Below, in pieces: positions 54,319 to 63,922 of a DNA stretch of 64,000 bases. This stretch comes from Ignavibacteria bacterium (GTDB lineage: Bacteria; Bacteroidota; Ignavibacteria; Kapaibacteriales; Kapaibacteriaceae). Numbering within the stretch: position 1 is the first letter of the stretch; each line of letters opens with the position of its first letter. A program made the translations under genes and the position numbers. The stretch lies in contig VGVV01000001.1 of the NCBI GenBank assembly GCA_016873895.1, forward strand, positions 16,776-80,775, written 5' to 3'. The notes under the pieces are model-generated. The model made no database searches. It had not been told where the DNA came from and saw nothing but the letters and a program-made list of their open reading frames with translations.

Positions 54319-55014
54319 TTATTCGGCGCTTACTGTGTGCTCGTCTACACGAACACTCGGCCCCATGGTAGAGCTGAACGAGATGCTCTTGACGTACTTA
54401 CCCTTCGATGATGAAGGCTTTGCACGAACAACCGTGCCGATAAACACAGCAACGTTTTCGGCCAGCTTATCAGCTGAGAACGAGCACTTGCCAACAGCAG
54501 CATGGATATTACCAGCCTTGTCTACGCGAAACTCGATCTTCCCTGCTTTAACCTCTTGAACAGCCTTTGCTACGTCGAACGTAACGGTACCGCTCTTCGG
54601 GTTAGGCATAAGTCCGCGTGGACCAAGCACACGACCAAGCTTACCAACCTCACCCATCACATCAGGTGTAGCAATGATAATGTCGATGTCTGCCCAGCCC
54701 CCTTGCAGCTTCTCGATGTACTCCGAGAACCCTGCATGGTCTGCACCTGCGTCAAGAGCCTCTTTATCCTTTGGCCCCTTGGCAATAACGAGTACGCGCA
54801 CACTCTTACCAGTTCCGTGAGGAAGAGCAACCGTGCCACGAACAAGCTGATCTGCTTTGCGTGGGTCAACACCGAGGTTCATTGCAACCTCGAACGACTC
54901 GTCGAACTTCGCCGAAGCATTCTGCTTGACAAGCTCAACAGCCTTCTTGTATTCATACGTCTGCGTGCGATCATATGCCGCTGCCGCCTTCTTGTAACGC
55001 TTCCCTTGTGCCAT
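54319..55014 (-). CDS. rplA: 50S ribosomal protein L1
   Basis: The 231-residue L1 stalk protein, which helps release tRNA from the E site and in many bacteria represses the rplKA mRNA. Two-domain L1 layout with the family motif [17 protein letters not shown] at about residues 128-144, and [15 protein letters not shown] after it. It begins [15 protein letters not shown]. It follows rplK by 93 bases. Confidence 0.98.
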   Translation of the reverse strand: MAQGKRYKKAAAAYDRTQTYEYKKAVELVKQNASAKFDESFEVAMNLGVDPRKADQLVRGTVALPHGTGKSVRVLVIAKGPKDKEALDAGADHAGFSEYIEKLQGGWADIDIIIATPDVMGEVGKLGRVLGPRGLMPNPKSGTVTFDVAKAVQEVKAGKIEFRVDKAGNIHAAVGKCSFSADKLAENVAVFIGTVVRAKPSSSKGKYVKSISFSSTMGPSVRVDEHTVSAE

Positions 55015-55107
55015 GGAAGTAATCCTTTTGTGTTGTGCAAACGGCCCCCATTCATGCGGGCGGCCTCCAACGATTAATCGTGATCAAAAAGTTGAATGGG
55101 GCTGGTA

Positions 55108-55533
55108 TTAACCATCTACAGTAATACCCATCGAACGTGCCGTACCAGCGATCATGCTGACGGCACTTTCTTCCGTGCTGCAGTTAAGGTCTTGCATCTT
55201 GATCTTGGCAATCTCAGCAAGTTGTGCACGATTAACCTTACCCACCTTGTCGCGGTGAGAAGCAGAAGACCCCTTGTCGAGTCCTGCAGCCTTGAGCAAG
55301 AGAATCGAAGCCGGCGGCGACTTAATCTCGAACGTAAAGCTCTTATCGCTGAAGAATGTTACCAGAACAGGAAGAATCATTCCTGGCTGCTTAGCAGATT
55401 TCGCGTTGAACTGCTTGACGAATTCCATACCTGCAAGACCGCGCTGACCGAATGCCGGACCTACCGGCGGCGCCATCGTCGCTTCTCCAGCCTTGAGCTG
55501 AAGTTTAAAGGTACCCATGACCTTCTTTGCCAT
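55108..55533 (-). CDS. rplK: 50S ribosomal protein L11
   Basis: The 141-residue L11, part of the GTPase-associated centre. The N-terminal domain has [24 protein letters not shown]; most bacteria have GQHG where this has GQRG. The C-terminal RNA-binding domain ends SMGITVDG. Length is exactly that of the family. It follows nusG by 61 bases. Confidence 0.98.
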   Translation of the reverse strand: MAKKVMGTFKLQLKAGEATMAPPVGPAFGQRGLAGMEFVKQFNAKSAKQPGMILPVLVTFFSDKSFTFEIKSPPASILLLKAAGLDKGSSASHRDKVGKVNRAQLAEIAKIKMQDLNCSTEESAVSMIAGTARSMGITVDG

Positions 55534-55594
55534 GTCAAATGTCCTTTCGTGGTCTGCGGCAGAACCGTTATGCCCTGCCTCCCACTATGAAATG

Positions 55595-56161
55595 TTAATG
55601 GTTCTCGATTTCAACTTGATTGAAGTCCAGCTCAATAGGCGTCTTACGACCTAGAATGCCAACTTCTACTTTCAACTTTTGCTTTTCTACGTTTACTTCC
55701 TTCACCGAACCCTTGAAGTTGGCGAATGGGCCTTCAATCACATTGATAGGATCGCCCTCGCGGAACGATGTCTCTGCTGTGGTGATGTCCTTGCGCTCCT
55801 CCACTCTTCCAAGAATTCTGTCTACCTCGTCCTTTTGCAATGGCTGCGGTCCCGATGTCGTGCTGCCAGCAAATCCAACGATAGATGGCAGCGATACAAT
55901 AACGTCGCGAAGACGGTTATCAAGGCTTACTTCGATCAGGATGTACCCAGGAAGAAAATTTCTTACGCGTGTACGACGCTTTCCGCTACGCACTTCGAAC
56001 ACTGTTTCCGTTGGGATAACAATGCTCAGCACACGGTTCTCTAATCCGAGCCGCACCATCTCGTTCTCAATGGACGTCTTTACCCTAGCCTCGTGGCCAG
56101 TAAAGGTACGAAGAGCATACCAGCGTGGCTCGACAGCCAGTGTTGGAACTGCGTCTACCAT
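55595..56161 (-). CDS. nusG: transcription termination/antitermination factor NusG
   Basis: The 188-residue elongation factor that couples RNA polymerase to the ribosome and to Rho. NGN domain (WYALRTFTGHEARVKTSIENE ... FLPGYILIEVSLD, about 10-115) and C-terminal KOW domain (FREGDPINVIEGPFANFKG, about 130-188). It sits ten bases after secE, as in most bacteria. Confidence 0.98.
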   Translation of the reverse strand: MVDAVPTLAVEPRWYALRTFTGHEARVKTSIENEMVRLGLENRVLSIVIPTETVFEVRSGKRRTRVRNFLPGYILIEVSLDNRLRDVIVSLPSIVGFAGSTTSGPQPLQKDEVDRILGRVEERKDITTAETSFREGDPINVIEGPFANFKGSVKEVNVEKQKLKVEVGILGRKTPIELDFNQVEIENH

Positions 56162-56171
56162 AACTCTGTCC

Positions 56172-56354
56172 TCAGTAAATAAACTCGAGGAGCGTTAAAA
56201 CTCCACGATCGATAATGAACACAAGCGCTGCAAACACCAAACAGGTAGCCACAACAACCATTGTGCTCTCTCTGAGCTGCTCCTTCGTAGGCCAGGAAAC
56301 TTTCTTCATCTCCTTACTTACGTCAGCAAAAAAACCTCTTATCGCCTCAACCAT
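56172..56354 (-). CDS. secE: preprotein translocase subunit SecE
   Basis: A 60-residue single-helix SecE. The amphipathic part FFADVSKEMKKVSWPTKEQLRESTMVV contains the conserved KVSWPTKxE core, followed by the transmembrane segment VVATCLVFAALVFIID. This short form, with one helix, is normal outside the gamma-proteobacteria. It stabilises SecY in the Sec channel. It lies between tRNA-Trp and nusG. Confidence 0.96.
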   Translation of the reverse strand: MVEAIRGFFADVSKEMKKVSWPTKEQLRESTMVVVATCLVFAALVFIIDRGVLTLLEFIY

Positions 56355-56390
56355 GTTGCATCTCCGATGCGTTTGTTTTCACGTTGTTTG

Positions 56391-56463
56391 CACGGGCGGC
56401 AGGATTCGAACCCGCGGCCTGCGGTTTTGGAGACCGCTGCTCTACCAGCTGAGCTACACCCGT
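56391..56463 (-). tRNA. tRNA-Trp (anticodon CCA)
   Basis: Acceptor ACGGGTG/CGCCCGT with one G-U pair, anticodon stem GCGGT/ACCGC and loop CTCCAAA (anticodon CCA), T-loop GGTTCGAATCC. 3' CCA is not encoded. Confidence 0.97.
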
Positions 56464-56478
56464 ATAGATTTTCAATTG

Positions 56479-56551
56479 AGCTGATGACCGGGATTGAACC
56501 GGTGACCTCCACCTTACCAAGGTGGTGCTCTACCAACTGAGCTACATCAGC
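56479..56551 (-). tRNA. tRNA-Thr (anticodon GGT)
   Basis: Acceptor GCTGATG/CATCAGC, anticodon stem CCACC/GGTGG with loop TTGGTAA (anticodon GGT), T-loop GGTTCAATCCC. 3' CCA is not encoded. In many bacteria tuf follows this tRNA; here tRNA-Trp follows directly. Confidence 0.97.
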
Positions 56552-56632
56552 GGCCATCAGCCGTCGTAGACACCAAAGCCCTTCGGTGCACAGAGCATAG
56601 CTCCGACACGTCAGGGTCTGACTTCTACACAG

Positions 56633-56705
56633 AGCGGGAGACGAGACTCGAACTCGCGACCAACAGCTTGGAAGGCTGTGACTCTACCAACTGAGTTACT
56701 CCCGC
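56633..56705 (-). tRNA. tRNA-Gly (anticodon TCC)
   Basis: Acceptor GCGGGAG/CTCCCGC, anticodon stem ACAGC/GCTGT with loop CTTCCAA (anticodon TCC), T-loop AGTTCGAGTCT. 3' CCA is not encoded. It reads GGA and GGG. Confidence 0.97.
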
Positions 56706-56727
56706 ACGAATGCTAACGCATCACGCT

Positions 56728-56813
<86 letters not shown>

Positions 56814-56828
56814 GGCTTTCAGAGCCGG

Positions 56829-56860
56829 CAAAGATAGGGGGCGGCGTTGACCTGTGCAAA
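56829..56860 (-). promoter_or_regulatory. promoter of the tRNA-secE-nusG-rpl-rpo operon
   Basis: On the minus strand TTTG (56860-56857), 20 bases, TATCTTTG (56836-56829), a perfect match to the Bacteroidota consensus. It ends 15 bases before tRNA-Tyr. The spacer contains GCCGCCCCC. Confidence 0.75.
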
Positions 56861-56862
56861 TG

Positions 56863-57987
56863 CTACATCAGGGCAAGAAAGTCTTCGAAGAGGTAATCTG
56901 AGTCGTGTGGCCCGGGGCTGGCCTCTGGATGGTACTGCACGGCGAACGCCGGCACATCCTTTAAGGCTATACCTGCACAGGTCTGGTCATTGAGATTCAC
57001 GTGCGTCATCTCCGCATTTGCAGGCAATGTGTATGGATCTACCGCAAATCCGTGATTTTGGGAGGTGATCTCGATCTGTCCCGTTCTCAGGTTCTTCACT
57101 GGATGGTTTGCACCGCGATGCCCGAACTTCATTTTATACGTAGAAGCGCCTATTGCCAGGGAGAGTATCTGGTGTCCAAGGCAAATACCGAAGATTGGCT
57201 TCTTCCCAAGTAAATCCTTTACTGTACCGATCGCCTTTGTAACAGCAGATGGGTCTCCCGGACCATTACTCAGGAAAACTCCGTCGGGATTGAGCGCAAG
57301 TATCTCTGAAGCGGAAGTCGTTGCTGGGACTACAGTTACATCACATCCGTGATGAGCCAGCCGGCGTAAAATATTCCTCTTCACACCAAAGTCTACAGCC
57401 ACAACACGCTTTCGAACCGGTTGCGATCCTACCTCGGGCCGATAATCCCATTCGGCATCACTGGCCCCCTGCCACTCGTATGGAGCCTGCGTGGTAACTA
57501 GTGGCGTTAAGTCCAATCCGCTCATCGATGGGATCGCTCTGGCGCGCTCAACGAGTTCTCTGGGGTCCAGACTATCTCCGTGGGCGATAATCGACCTCAT
57601 TGCGCCTTCTAAACGAAGTACCCGCACGATCATACGCGTATCAACACCCTGTATTCCTGCTACACCTGATTCCTCAAGGTATGATTGCAGCGATCGATTG
57701 GCACGGTAATTCGAGACTATCGGCGAGAGCTCATGAACCACAAGACCTGAGGCCTGAATGCGGTCAGACTCAACATCGTCTACATTTACGCCATAATTCC
57801 CGATATGAGGGTAGGTAAATGTTACAATTTGTCCCGTATACGACGGATCTGTTAACACCTCTTGGTATCCTGTTAGGGCGGTGTTAAAGACAAGCTCACC
57901 GGCACATTCAGTACCAACTGCACCAATTGCCTCTCCTTCTATCGTGAGGCCGTTTTCGAGGGCAAGGATGGCCTTGGCAAGTGCCAT
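56863..57987 (-). CDS. carA: carbamoyl-phosphate synthase small (glutaminase) subunit
   Basis: The 374-residue subunit that hydrolyses glutamine and feeds ammonia to CarB for carbamoyl phosphate (pyrimidine and arginine synthesis). N-terminal CPSase small-chain domain ([14 protein letters not shown] ... [20 protein letters not shown]). C-terminal class I glutamine amidotransferase with the nucleophile Cys in [13 protein letters not shown] and the His/Glu pair in [15 protein letters not shown] lies eight bases before ATG, and TATTTTCG (58030-58023, minus) is a possible -7 element. carB is not in the window. Confidence 0.97.
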   Translation of the reverse strand: MALAKAILALENGLTIEGEAIGAVGTECAGELVFNTALTGYQEVLTDPSYTGQIVTFTYPHIGNYGVNVDDVESDRIQASGLVVHELSPIVSNYRANRSLQSYLEESGVAGIQGVDTRMIVRVLRLEGAMRSIIAHGDSLDPRELVERARAIPSMSGLDLTPLVTTQAPYEWQGASDAEWDYRPEVGSQPVRKRVVAVDFGVKRNILRRLAHHGCDVTVVPATTSASEILALNPDGVFLSNGPGDPSAVTKAIGTVKDLLGKKPIFGICLGHQILSLAIGASTYKMKFGHRGANHPVKNLRTGQIEITSQNHGFAVDPYTLPANAEMTHVNLNDQTCAGIALKDVPAFAVQYHPEASPGPHDSDYLFEDFLALM

Positions 57988-58006
57988 GTGTAGCTCCGTG
58001 TAATCA

Positions 58007-58639
58007 GTGCGAAAAGTGCATGCGAAAATACTGGTTGTGTACTATTTTCACCACAGGAGTTTTGCCTTCAGTAAGCGATATCATCAAAGAGCCCCATTAT
58101 CAGGTGGTCCATCGGAGACCACTGCGGTTTCTTCGCTCAATGCGAAGGTGCTGATTCTTAATCAGTCGTACGAGCCCATCAGCGTGTGCAGCGCAAAAAA
58201 AGCGCTCATGCTGCTCTTCCTTACAAAGGCAGAGATGGTCGAGCAACACACATCTAAGGTGATTCGAACGGTTCGCAGCAATTACCCCTTTCCTTCTGTG
58301 ATTCGATTGTGCGCCTATCTCCGCGTGCCATTCAGAAAGATTGAACTCTCGCGCAAGAATATATTTCGCAGAGACGGCATGAGATGTCAGTACTGCGGCA
58401 CGCAACACCCACCGCTCACAGTTGATCACGTGATTCCACGCTCACGCGGTGGTGGCGATACATGGGAGAATCTTACAACTGCCTGCATTCGATGCAACAA
58501 CAGAAAAGGCAATAGAACTCCTGACGAGGCAGAGATGCGCTTGCTTGTACTACCCAAGAAGCCCCATCATGTTCTGTTCCTAAAGCACAACCTTGGCAAG
58601 GTTGACGACACGTGGCGTCCGTATTTGTTTATGGACTAG
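58007..58639 (+). CDS. HNH endonuclease family protein
   Basis: A nuclease-like protein with an HNH fold. The family core begins at [23 protein letters not shown]. The zinc/active-site part is [20 protein letters not shown] with a second Cys pair in [16 protein letters not shown], as in the stand-alone HNH proteins common in Bacteroidota and Cyanobacteria, whose role is unknown. The start is uncertain: GTG 58007 gives 210 residues, but the first 40 are not conserved-looking, and GTG 58148 would give 163 residues. The gene is divergent from carA and overlaps the convergent lipoprotein gene by four bases. Confidence 0.85.
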   Translation: MRKVHAKILVVYYFHHRSFAFSKRYHQRAPLSGGPSETTAVSSLNAKVLILNQSYEPISVCSAKKALMLLFLTKAEMVEQHTSKVIRTVRSNYPFPSVIRLCAYLRVPFRKIELSRKNIFRRDGMRCQYCGTQHPPLTVDHVIPRSRGGGDTWENLTTACIRCNNRKGNRTPDEAEMRLLVLPKKPHHVLFLKHNLGKVDDTWRPYLFMD

Positions 58640-59337
58640 CGATTTGCGCGGAATGCGCGTTTGATGCCATTGTCTAGCAGAGATTCATTCTTCGAATCTG
58701 CTGGGTCAAGGATGTCTGTATCATCACGAAACGCGGTGCCCACATCAAACTTCAGCGTTGATGATGTAATTGCCCCCTCACCGATCACAAGCGCAGGAGA
58801 ATACTCAAGCTTAAGATTCTCTGTCACGTCGCTGCGATACACAAACGGAGATGCACCTGTCTTACGGATCACATATCCTTCGATAATGGCGGAATAGCGA
58901 TCTCCCGTCACAAAGTCCTTAAAGGCAGCATCATTCTCAAACGCTGCCGTTTCACTGCTGCTGAAGCGATGAATCTCAAACTTGAGTCGGTCATACGTTC
59001 CCGGTGTTACGTTGACGCTTGATACTACTCTTGTGCCTAGTGAATCCGCCTCATAAATAAAGGGGCCCGTCTTTACGGTGCGGTCGTCCTTGCCAGCAGA
59101 GTCTTGTTCAGAGTGCAACACGATACGTGAAACGAGTACACGCACGCGACGTACGCTGAGTCCTACAACTGTTTCGCCCTTGTCCACCTTATCAAAAGGC
59201 TTTCGGACTTCTACCAGATTGGGGTTCGTTAGCCCAGACTCGATAACAAAATTCGGTTCAGGAATCACTACGTCATCCGAACAGCCAATCGATAACAATC
59301 CTATCAGGGCAAGCAGAATGCCAAACACATGTCTCAT
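58636..59337 (-). CDS. lipoprotein, DUF4382-like
   Basis: A 233-residue lipoprotein. ATG 59337 gives MRHVFGILLALIGLLSIGC, with lipobox LSIGC. The beta-rich mature part (LSVRRVRVLVSRIVLHSEQ ... VNVTPGTYDRLKFEIHRF ... STLKFDVGTAF) resembles the DUF4382 pattern 'v.v.i..v.vh ... l.pG.Y..i.l.v', a family of surface lipoproteins of unknown function; the match is loose. It is probably anchored in the outer membrane. It follows the GH5-like gene by 49 bases on the same strand. Confidence 0.65.
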   Translation of the reverse strand: MRHVFGILLALIGLLSIGCSDDVVIPEPNFVIESGLTNPNLVEVRKPFDKVDKGETVVGLSVRRVRVLVSRIVLHSEQDSAGKDDRTVKTGPFIYEADSLGTRVVSSVNVTPGTYDRLKFEIHRFSSSETAAFENDAAFKDFVTGDRYSAIIEGYVIRKTGASPFVYRSDVTENLKLEYSPALVIGEGAITSSTLKFDVGTAFRDDTDILDPADSKNESLLDNGIKRAFRANR

Positions 59338-59386
59338 GAGAATAGCACTCGGTACAGGGTTGGATGTTTCTATCGACGCCGAGATA

Positions 59387-62317
59387 TTACTTTTCGTGGA
59401 TGAGGAATGGTAGTGATGAGATCCGGCCACCCTGTTGTTCCACAACCACAAAGTAGATACCTGAGGTCAATGATGATACATCAACGAGCGTGCCCAATGC
59501 TGCATCGGACATGACAGTCTGCCCCCGCACATCTACGATAGTTCGGATCTTGGAATCACTCGGCACATGCATCCGCAGAACGCCGTCGTACACTGGCTGC
59601 GAAAGCACCGCAGCACCATTATGCTGTGCTTCTTCAGTCACCGACGTAGTAACACCGAATACAAGCTTATACCAGGGTGTAGCGTTAAGCTTTGTATCAA
59701 TCAGTGTAGTGAATTTGTTCCCCGCACGCCGAGAGACACCAATTGGTTTTCTTCCGGCAAGGGGCTGTCCATTCTCTGCCAACGGGATAATCGTCAAGGA
59801 GTCGAATTGGGGCGCAGTAAATGTCACCCGCACTCCAACACCCTCCATCTGAATATTCCCCCTACCCCAGCGTGACAAGTCGGTATTCTCTGCGTTAAAC
59901 ACAGCCCCCTCATTAAGTACTCGCGTACTTATCGTTAGCAGTGCCTGGTCCGATTCGGACAATGGCTTATCGGTCAAGGAATGCAGAGCAACAAGAGCAT
60001 GCCTTCCAGCGGTTGTCTGTTCGGCAGTGAGAAGGTCTGCAGTAACAATCTGCCCCTCAAGTCTTCCCATGAGCGCTATATGGGTTGGAGTTGCAATACG
60101 CATCTGGCCCTTGGTTGCATCCCAAAAGATCTGCTCATTCTCTGCATCCAGTGCTGCAAGATCCACCGTGCCGGAGAGCGCGGAGATGTCGAGGTGTGGC
60201 ATAAACGACTCTTCTGCCGCCGGATCAAGATTCACAGACACACGCCGAAACAAAGGCATACGCGAGTCTGGACTGATCATGAGACTGTAGTTGTTTAGCG
60301 CATGAAGCGACGGTACTTCGACAGATTCGCGGGTATGCTGAATAACGATTTTCTTGGCCGACGGGGCTATTGCACCGGTGCGCATCAGTGATGACGTCCA
60401 CGGGAATAACGACAGCACGTTCGGCTTGTTCATCAGAATCCAATAGTTATTGGAATCTACACGGTTGGATCCAGCACGCGCGTTCTCCGAATAGACGCTA
60501 AAGAAAATACCGTCCCAGTCCTGCAGACCATTGTACGCTGGTAGAACCGTCATCATCTCGCTTTGATACGGTCGTGGGAACTGGTATGCGAGATGAGAAA
60601 TCACAAAGGCCTTACCCTCCGGACGTACCTGTGCATGAGAAGTCAGCGTGCCACCATAGAACTCGTCCAACATAGACCCTGTAGACGAGCGCCATTCTGC
60701 GTTACCGAATACTTCATATTCTTTAGCTGCCGCCATGTCGTAGTAGCTCACAAACCGGTAGGACGGACACATGAGCACCGGTGATGCGAGCGTATCCCTT
60801 ACAAGCTTGCGGATGTTAGTAAACATCGTCGTCAGGTTTTCATGAAGGAAGGCCGCGTTCGCCTTTGCTCGCTCACCGGTGATAGTGTTATCGAGCATTG
60901 GCGATAACAGAATATTCCGCTTCGTAAGACTCTCGCCAGGCTTGAGTCCAGGAACCGCCGCTTCGCGGAACTGCACGTCATCCAGATACACGTCTCCTGA
61001 ATCAGCTCCCATCAGAAAGCCAGCATAAGCTGTGGTGGTATCCGTTGCAGTGGAAGTAAACGTGAAATCATACTTCTGCCACGTGGAGCTTAGCTGAACT
61101 TCTGTTTGCGGTCCGTAGGAATTGTATGGTGACGTTCCGTTGTAGATGTAGAGCGTCATCGAGCGCTTAGCTCGCTGAGGTGTGGTCTTTGCCCAGAAAG
61201 AGAACTGGTACGTCTGCAGTCTGCGCATGACAGGAATCTTCTGGTTTAGGTTTAGACCATACACTGAACGTGTTTCATCAAGCTTATTGATGCGAATTCG
61301 AGCACATGACGAACCCTCGTGCTTCTCTGCATCACTGTATTGCAGGATCGCCTGTGCTCCACTGGTCGTATTGACAAAAAACTGCCAAACTGTATTAAAC
61401 GGATCTTCAAAATTTCCGTTGATCAAGACGTTACTTGGATTTGCTGCCTTTGTGCTCCATGCCGCAGACAGCGCTTGATCAGTCGTGTAACGTTTTTGTA
61501 GCCATGATTGCCACAGGGAATCTATCAACTTGACATGCTGTGTGCCGGTGGATGCCTGACCATTGGTATTCGGGCGAACAACGTCCTGCGTGTACACCCA
61601 GTGCGCTGTCAGAGACGCATCTTCAGATGCCACGATGAATGCAACGGCAGGGTCATCTTTATAGGCTAGGTTGGTAAATGTATTTACATGACTCAAAAGC
61701 GCACGAATGATGTTCCGATGAATCTGCTGAATCACAGGATTGAACATCGACGGCACGCGCGCGCCCCAGCTCGCAGAGTCCGGCTGAATCACCCCATCGT
61801 CTGGCTTCGGCGTCCACGTGGATTGGAAACACAAAACATAGTAAATGCCATTCTCGCGAAGCTGATGCGTCAGCCAATCAAACTTGAGCATCTGTCCCGC
61901 ACTGAGTCCGTTACCAAGTGTCTTGGTCTCGTTCGCATCGAACATGCTTACAGTAGACCATACATTCACATCGAACGTATTGAACCGCACACAGTTAACG
62001 CCCATAGATCGGAGGCGTCGCGCAAGTTGCACGGCGCTGGCGCTATCCGGAAATGCGGAATACCATTGTAGCGTTGTACCAACGATGCGAAATCTCGTGC
62101 CATCATTAAACGCGAAGTGGCCGTCTTTGAGCACCACTCGCCCCCTACTGCCAGCTTTTTCAACGTCTGCATTATGTGCCAATGCAGGGTCGATGGTGCT
62201 CGTATCGGAATACCAGAATGGATAGGGATTGGTAAGGGGCTGCGCTTCTGCCATTTGCGCTAAGCCTACAAACATGATTGCAGATAGTGCAACCACAGAA
62301 CGGATACGTAAGGTCAT
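59387..62317 (-). CDS. T9SS-exported GH5-like glycoside hydrolase with carbohydrate-binding domain
   Basis: A 976-residue secreted protein. ATG 62317 gives the signal peptide MTLRIRSVVALSAIMFVGL (cleaved after AEA). A (beta/alpha)8-like glycosidase occupies about residues 50-620: FRIVGTTLQWYSAFPDS, SMGVNCVRFNTFDVNVWS and NGIYYVLCFQSTW fit the start of GH5/cellulase-type barrels, and FIVASEDASL may hold the acid Glu. A CBM-like domain (about 300-470, VLINGNFEDPFNTVWQF ... YLDDVQFREA) is inserted in the middle. A T9SS sorting domain ends the chain (VDVRGQTVMSD ... LTSGIYFVVVEQ). Extracellular polysaccharide degradation is likely; the substrate is unknown. It follows the DUF1501 gene by 13 bases. 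Confidence 0.8.
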   Translation of the reverse strand: MTLRIRSVVALSAIMFVGLAQMAEAQPLTNPYPFWYSDTSTIDPALAHNADVEKAGSRGRVVLKDGHFAFNDGTRFRIVGTTLQWYSAFPDSASAVQLARRLRSMGVNCVRFNTFDVNVWSTVSMFDANETKTLGNGLSAGQMLKFDWLTHQLRENGIYYVLCFQSTWTPKPDDGVIQPDSASWGARVPSMFNPVIQQIHRNIIRALLSHVNTFTNLAYKDDPAVAFIVASEDASLTAHWVYTQDVVRPNTNGQASTGTQHVKLIDSLWQSWLQKRYTTDQALSAAWSTKAANPSNVLINGNFEDPFNTVWQFFVNTTSGAQAILQYSDAEKHEGSSCARIRINKLDETRSVYGLNLNQKIPVMRRLQTYQFSFWAKTTPQRAKRSMTLYIYNGTSPYNSYGPQTEVQLSSTWQKYDFTFTSTATDTTTAYAGFLMGADSGDVYLDDVQFREAAVPGLKPGESLTKRNILLSPMLDNTITGERAKANAAFLHENLTTMFTNIRKLVRDTLASPVLMCPSYRFVSYYDMAAAKEYEVFGNAEWRSSTGSMLDEFYGGTLTSHAQVRPEGKAFVISHLAYQFPRPYQSEMMTVLPAYNGLQDWDGIFFSVYSENARAGSNRVDSNNYWILMNKPNVLSLFPWTSSLMRTGAIAPSAKKIVIQHTRESVEVPSLHALNNYSLMISPDSRMPLFRRVSVNLDPAAEESFMPHLDISALSGTVDLAALDAENEQIFWDATKGQMRIATPTHIALMGRLEGQIVTADLLTAEQTTAGRHALVALHSLTDKPLSESDQALLTISTRVLNEGAVFNAENTDLSRWGRGNIQMEGVGVRVTFTAPQFDSLTIIPLAENGQPLAGRKPIGVSRRAGNKFTTLIDTKLNATPWYKLVFGVTTSVTEEAQHNGAAVLSQPVYDGVLRMHVPSDSKIRTIVDVRGQTVMSDAALGTLVDVSSLTSGIYFVVVEQQGGRISSLPFLIHEK

Positions 62318-62330
62318 AGTTGTGTGAACG

Positions 62331-63911
62331 TTATCGAGATACGTTGACGAATGTATGTGTTGTGCGCGGGCCATCCTCGAGTGTAACGATGTACGTTGCT
62401 TCGGAAAGATGTGAGACGTCGATGCTGCCAACCCCAGTCCAACCATCAAGGATGGCAGTGCCGCAGACCTTCCCCCGCATATCGCTGAGTTTGAGGACAG
62501 CATTTGATCCTTGCGCAACATTTGCTCGGACAGTAACAACGTGAGCTGCCGGATTAGGCGCTACTGTCAAGAACATTTGTGAAGTCCGCTGATGATCCTC
62601 AACGGATGTTGGCAACGCCTTAAAGATTGATGGAGCGGTTGTGCTGAAGTCTTTATACAACAGCTGCTGTGCCTGTGTTGATGGCACACCAAACCACTGC
62701 AACAGAACACTTGCATACACATCACGGTAGTCGTGCTGCATCTTCATGTCGCCGATCGCATCGAGATCCTGAAGGTTTGGATTTGCACCGTAGACGCCGC
62801 CGTTTACTTGTGAACCAAACACGAAGAGTGGTGCAGCTGTGCCGTGATCTGTGCCTGTACTACCGTTCTCCGCCACGCGACGTCCGAACTCTGAAAACGT
62901 CATGCCGGCAACACGCTCATGGTGCCCCTTGGCCTGCATCTCTGCCATAAACGCTGAAACCGCTTCGCTAAGCTCAGTGAGAAGGTTCGCATGGATCCCA
63001 AGCGTTGGGTCGGTGGTAAGCGTCTGGTTTGCATGTGTATCGAAACTCGCGGCTGCCCACGACACGAGATAGACACGGGTCTTGAGTCCGCCGGAGATTA
63101 ACTGCGACACAACTTTGAGTTTACCAGCGAGGTCCGATGTTGGGAAGTCTGCTGTTGACGATCCAGCTTTGTCGCTTGCCTGTTTGACCACCTGGGCATA
63201 AACGTCCGCACTCTTGGCAATGTTGCGCATGAATGCGATCTCTTTGCCGGCCGGCGTGTCGGTTTGCTCGCTGCTTGGTACCTCGGCCGAACCGCCCCCA
63301 CCGTTAACGAGACGATAGAACTCTTCTGGATCACGGAAGCTGATACCCATTGTTCCTGAAGAGCCGAGCAGACCCAACGATGTCTGGGTTCCGATTTGAA
63401 TCGCAAGGGGGTGAGCAGGGAGCTCGGTCGGGTAGCCCGGAGCGAGTGTCTGCAAATAACGCCCAACCCATCCTGTAGAGCCAAGCACATCGGCATCCGT
63501 CGCAGTGAGCCAGATGTCTGTTCCACGAAAGTGCGAGCGGTCTGGGTTTGGATACGAGACACCTTGGACGATCGCCAGCTGACCCTGATCGTAGAGTCCT
63601 CTGAAGCCCTTCATTGCCGGATGCCAGCCAAGGTCATCATGTATGCGAAGCGTCTTGTTCTTTGGAATCGCGATCGTGGGGCGCCCCTCATAGTATTGTG
63701 GGTTGTTGATCGGCACAACTGTGTTGAGTCCATCATTCCCACCAAAGAGCTGAATTAGGACAAGAATCCGGTCCTGCTCTTCAAGCATCGCATGCAGACG
63801 TGGGTCGCCCCCTGCCAAAGCCTGAACCGTAAATGAATTGATCAGTGTCGGAAGTGTCGATACCGTTGCACCAGCAATGCCAGCTGAACGAAGAAAAGAG
63901 CGGCGTTTCAT
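62331..63911 (-). CDS. DUF1501 protein with Tat signal and T9SS sorting domain
   Basis: A 526-residue secreted protein. ATG 63911, with AGGAG seven bases upstream, gives a twin-arginine signal: MKRRSFLRSAGIAGATVST. The DUF1501 domain (sulfatase/alkaline-phosphatase-like fold) spans about 40-430 with LIQLFGGNDGLNTVVPI, FRGTDIWLTA, GMTFSEFGRRVAENGSTGTDHG and later His residues that could bind metal. The end (VAPNPAAHVVTVRANV ... LSDMRGKVCG ... LSEATYIVTLEDG) is a T9SS sorting domain, so the folded protein seems to go through Tat and then T9SS. It pairs with the upstream DUF1800 gene, a conserved pair in many environmental bacteria. Function is not established. Confidence 0.9.
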   Translation of the reverse strand: MKRRSFLRSAGIAGATVSTLPTLINSFTVQALAGGDPRLHAMLEEQDRILVLIQLFGGNDGLNTVVPINNPQYYEGRPTIAIPKNKTLRIHDDLGWHPAMKGFRGLYDQGQLAIVQGVSYPNPDRSHFRGTDIWLTATDADVLGSTGWVGRYLQTLAPGYPTELPAHPLAIQIGTQTSLGLLGSSGTMGISFRDPEEFYRLVNGGGGSAEVPSSEQTDTPAGKEIAFMRNIAKSADVYAQVVKQASDKAGSSTADFPTSDLAGKLKVVSQLISGGLKTRVYLVSWAAASFDTHANQTLTTDPTLGIHANLLTELSEAVSAFMAEMQAKGHHERVAGMTFSEFGRRVAENGSTGTDHGTAAPLFVFGSQVNGGVYGANPNLQDLDAIGDMKMQHDYRDVYASVLLQWFGVPSTQAQQLLYKDFSTTAPSIFKALPTSVEDHQRTSQMFLTVAPNPAAHVVTVRANVAQGSNAVLKLSDMRGKVCGTAILDGWTGVGSIDVSHLSEATYIVTLEDGPRTTHTFVNVSR

Positions 63912-63922
63912 TGTGTTTCTCC

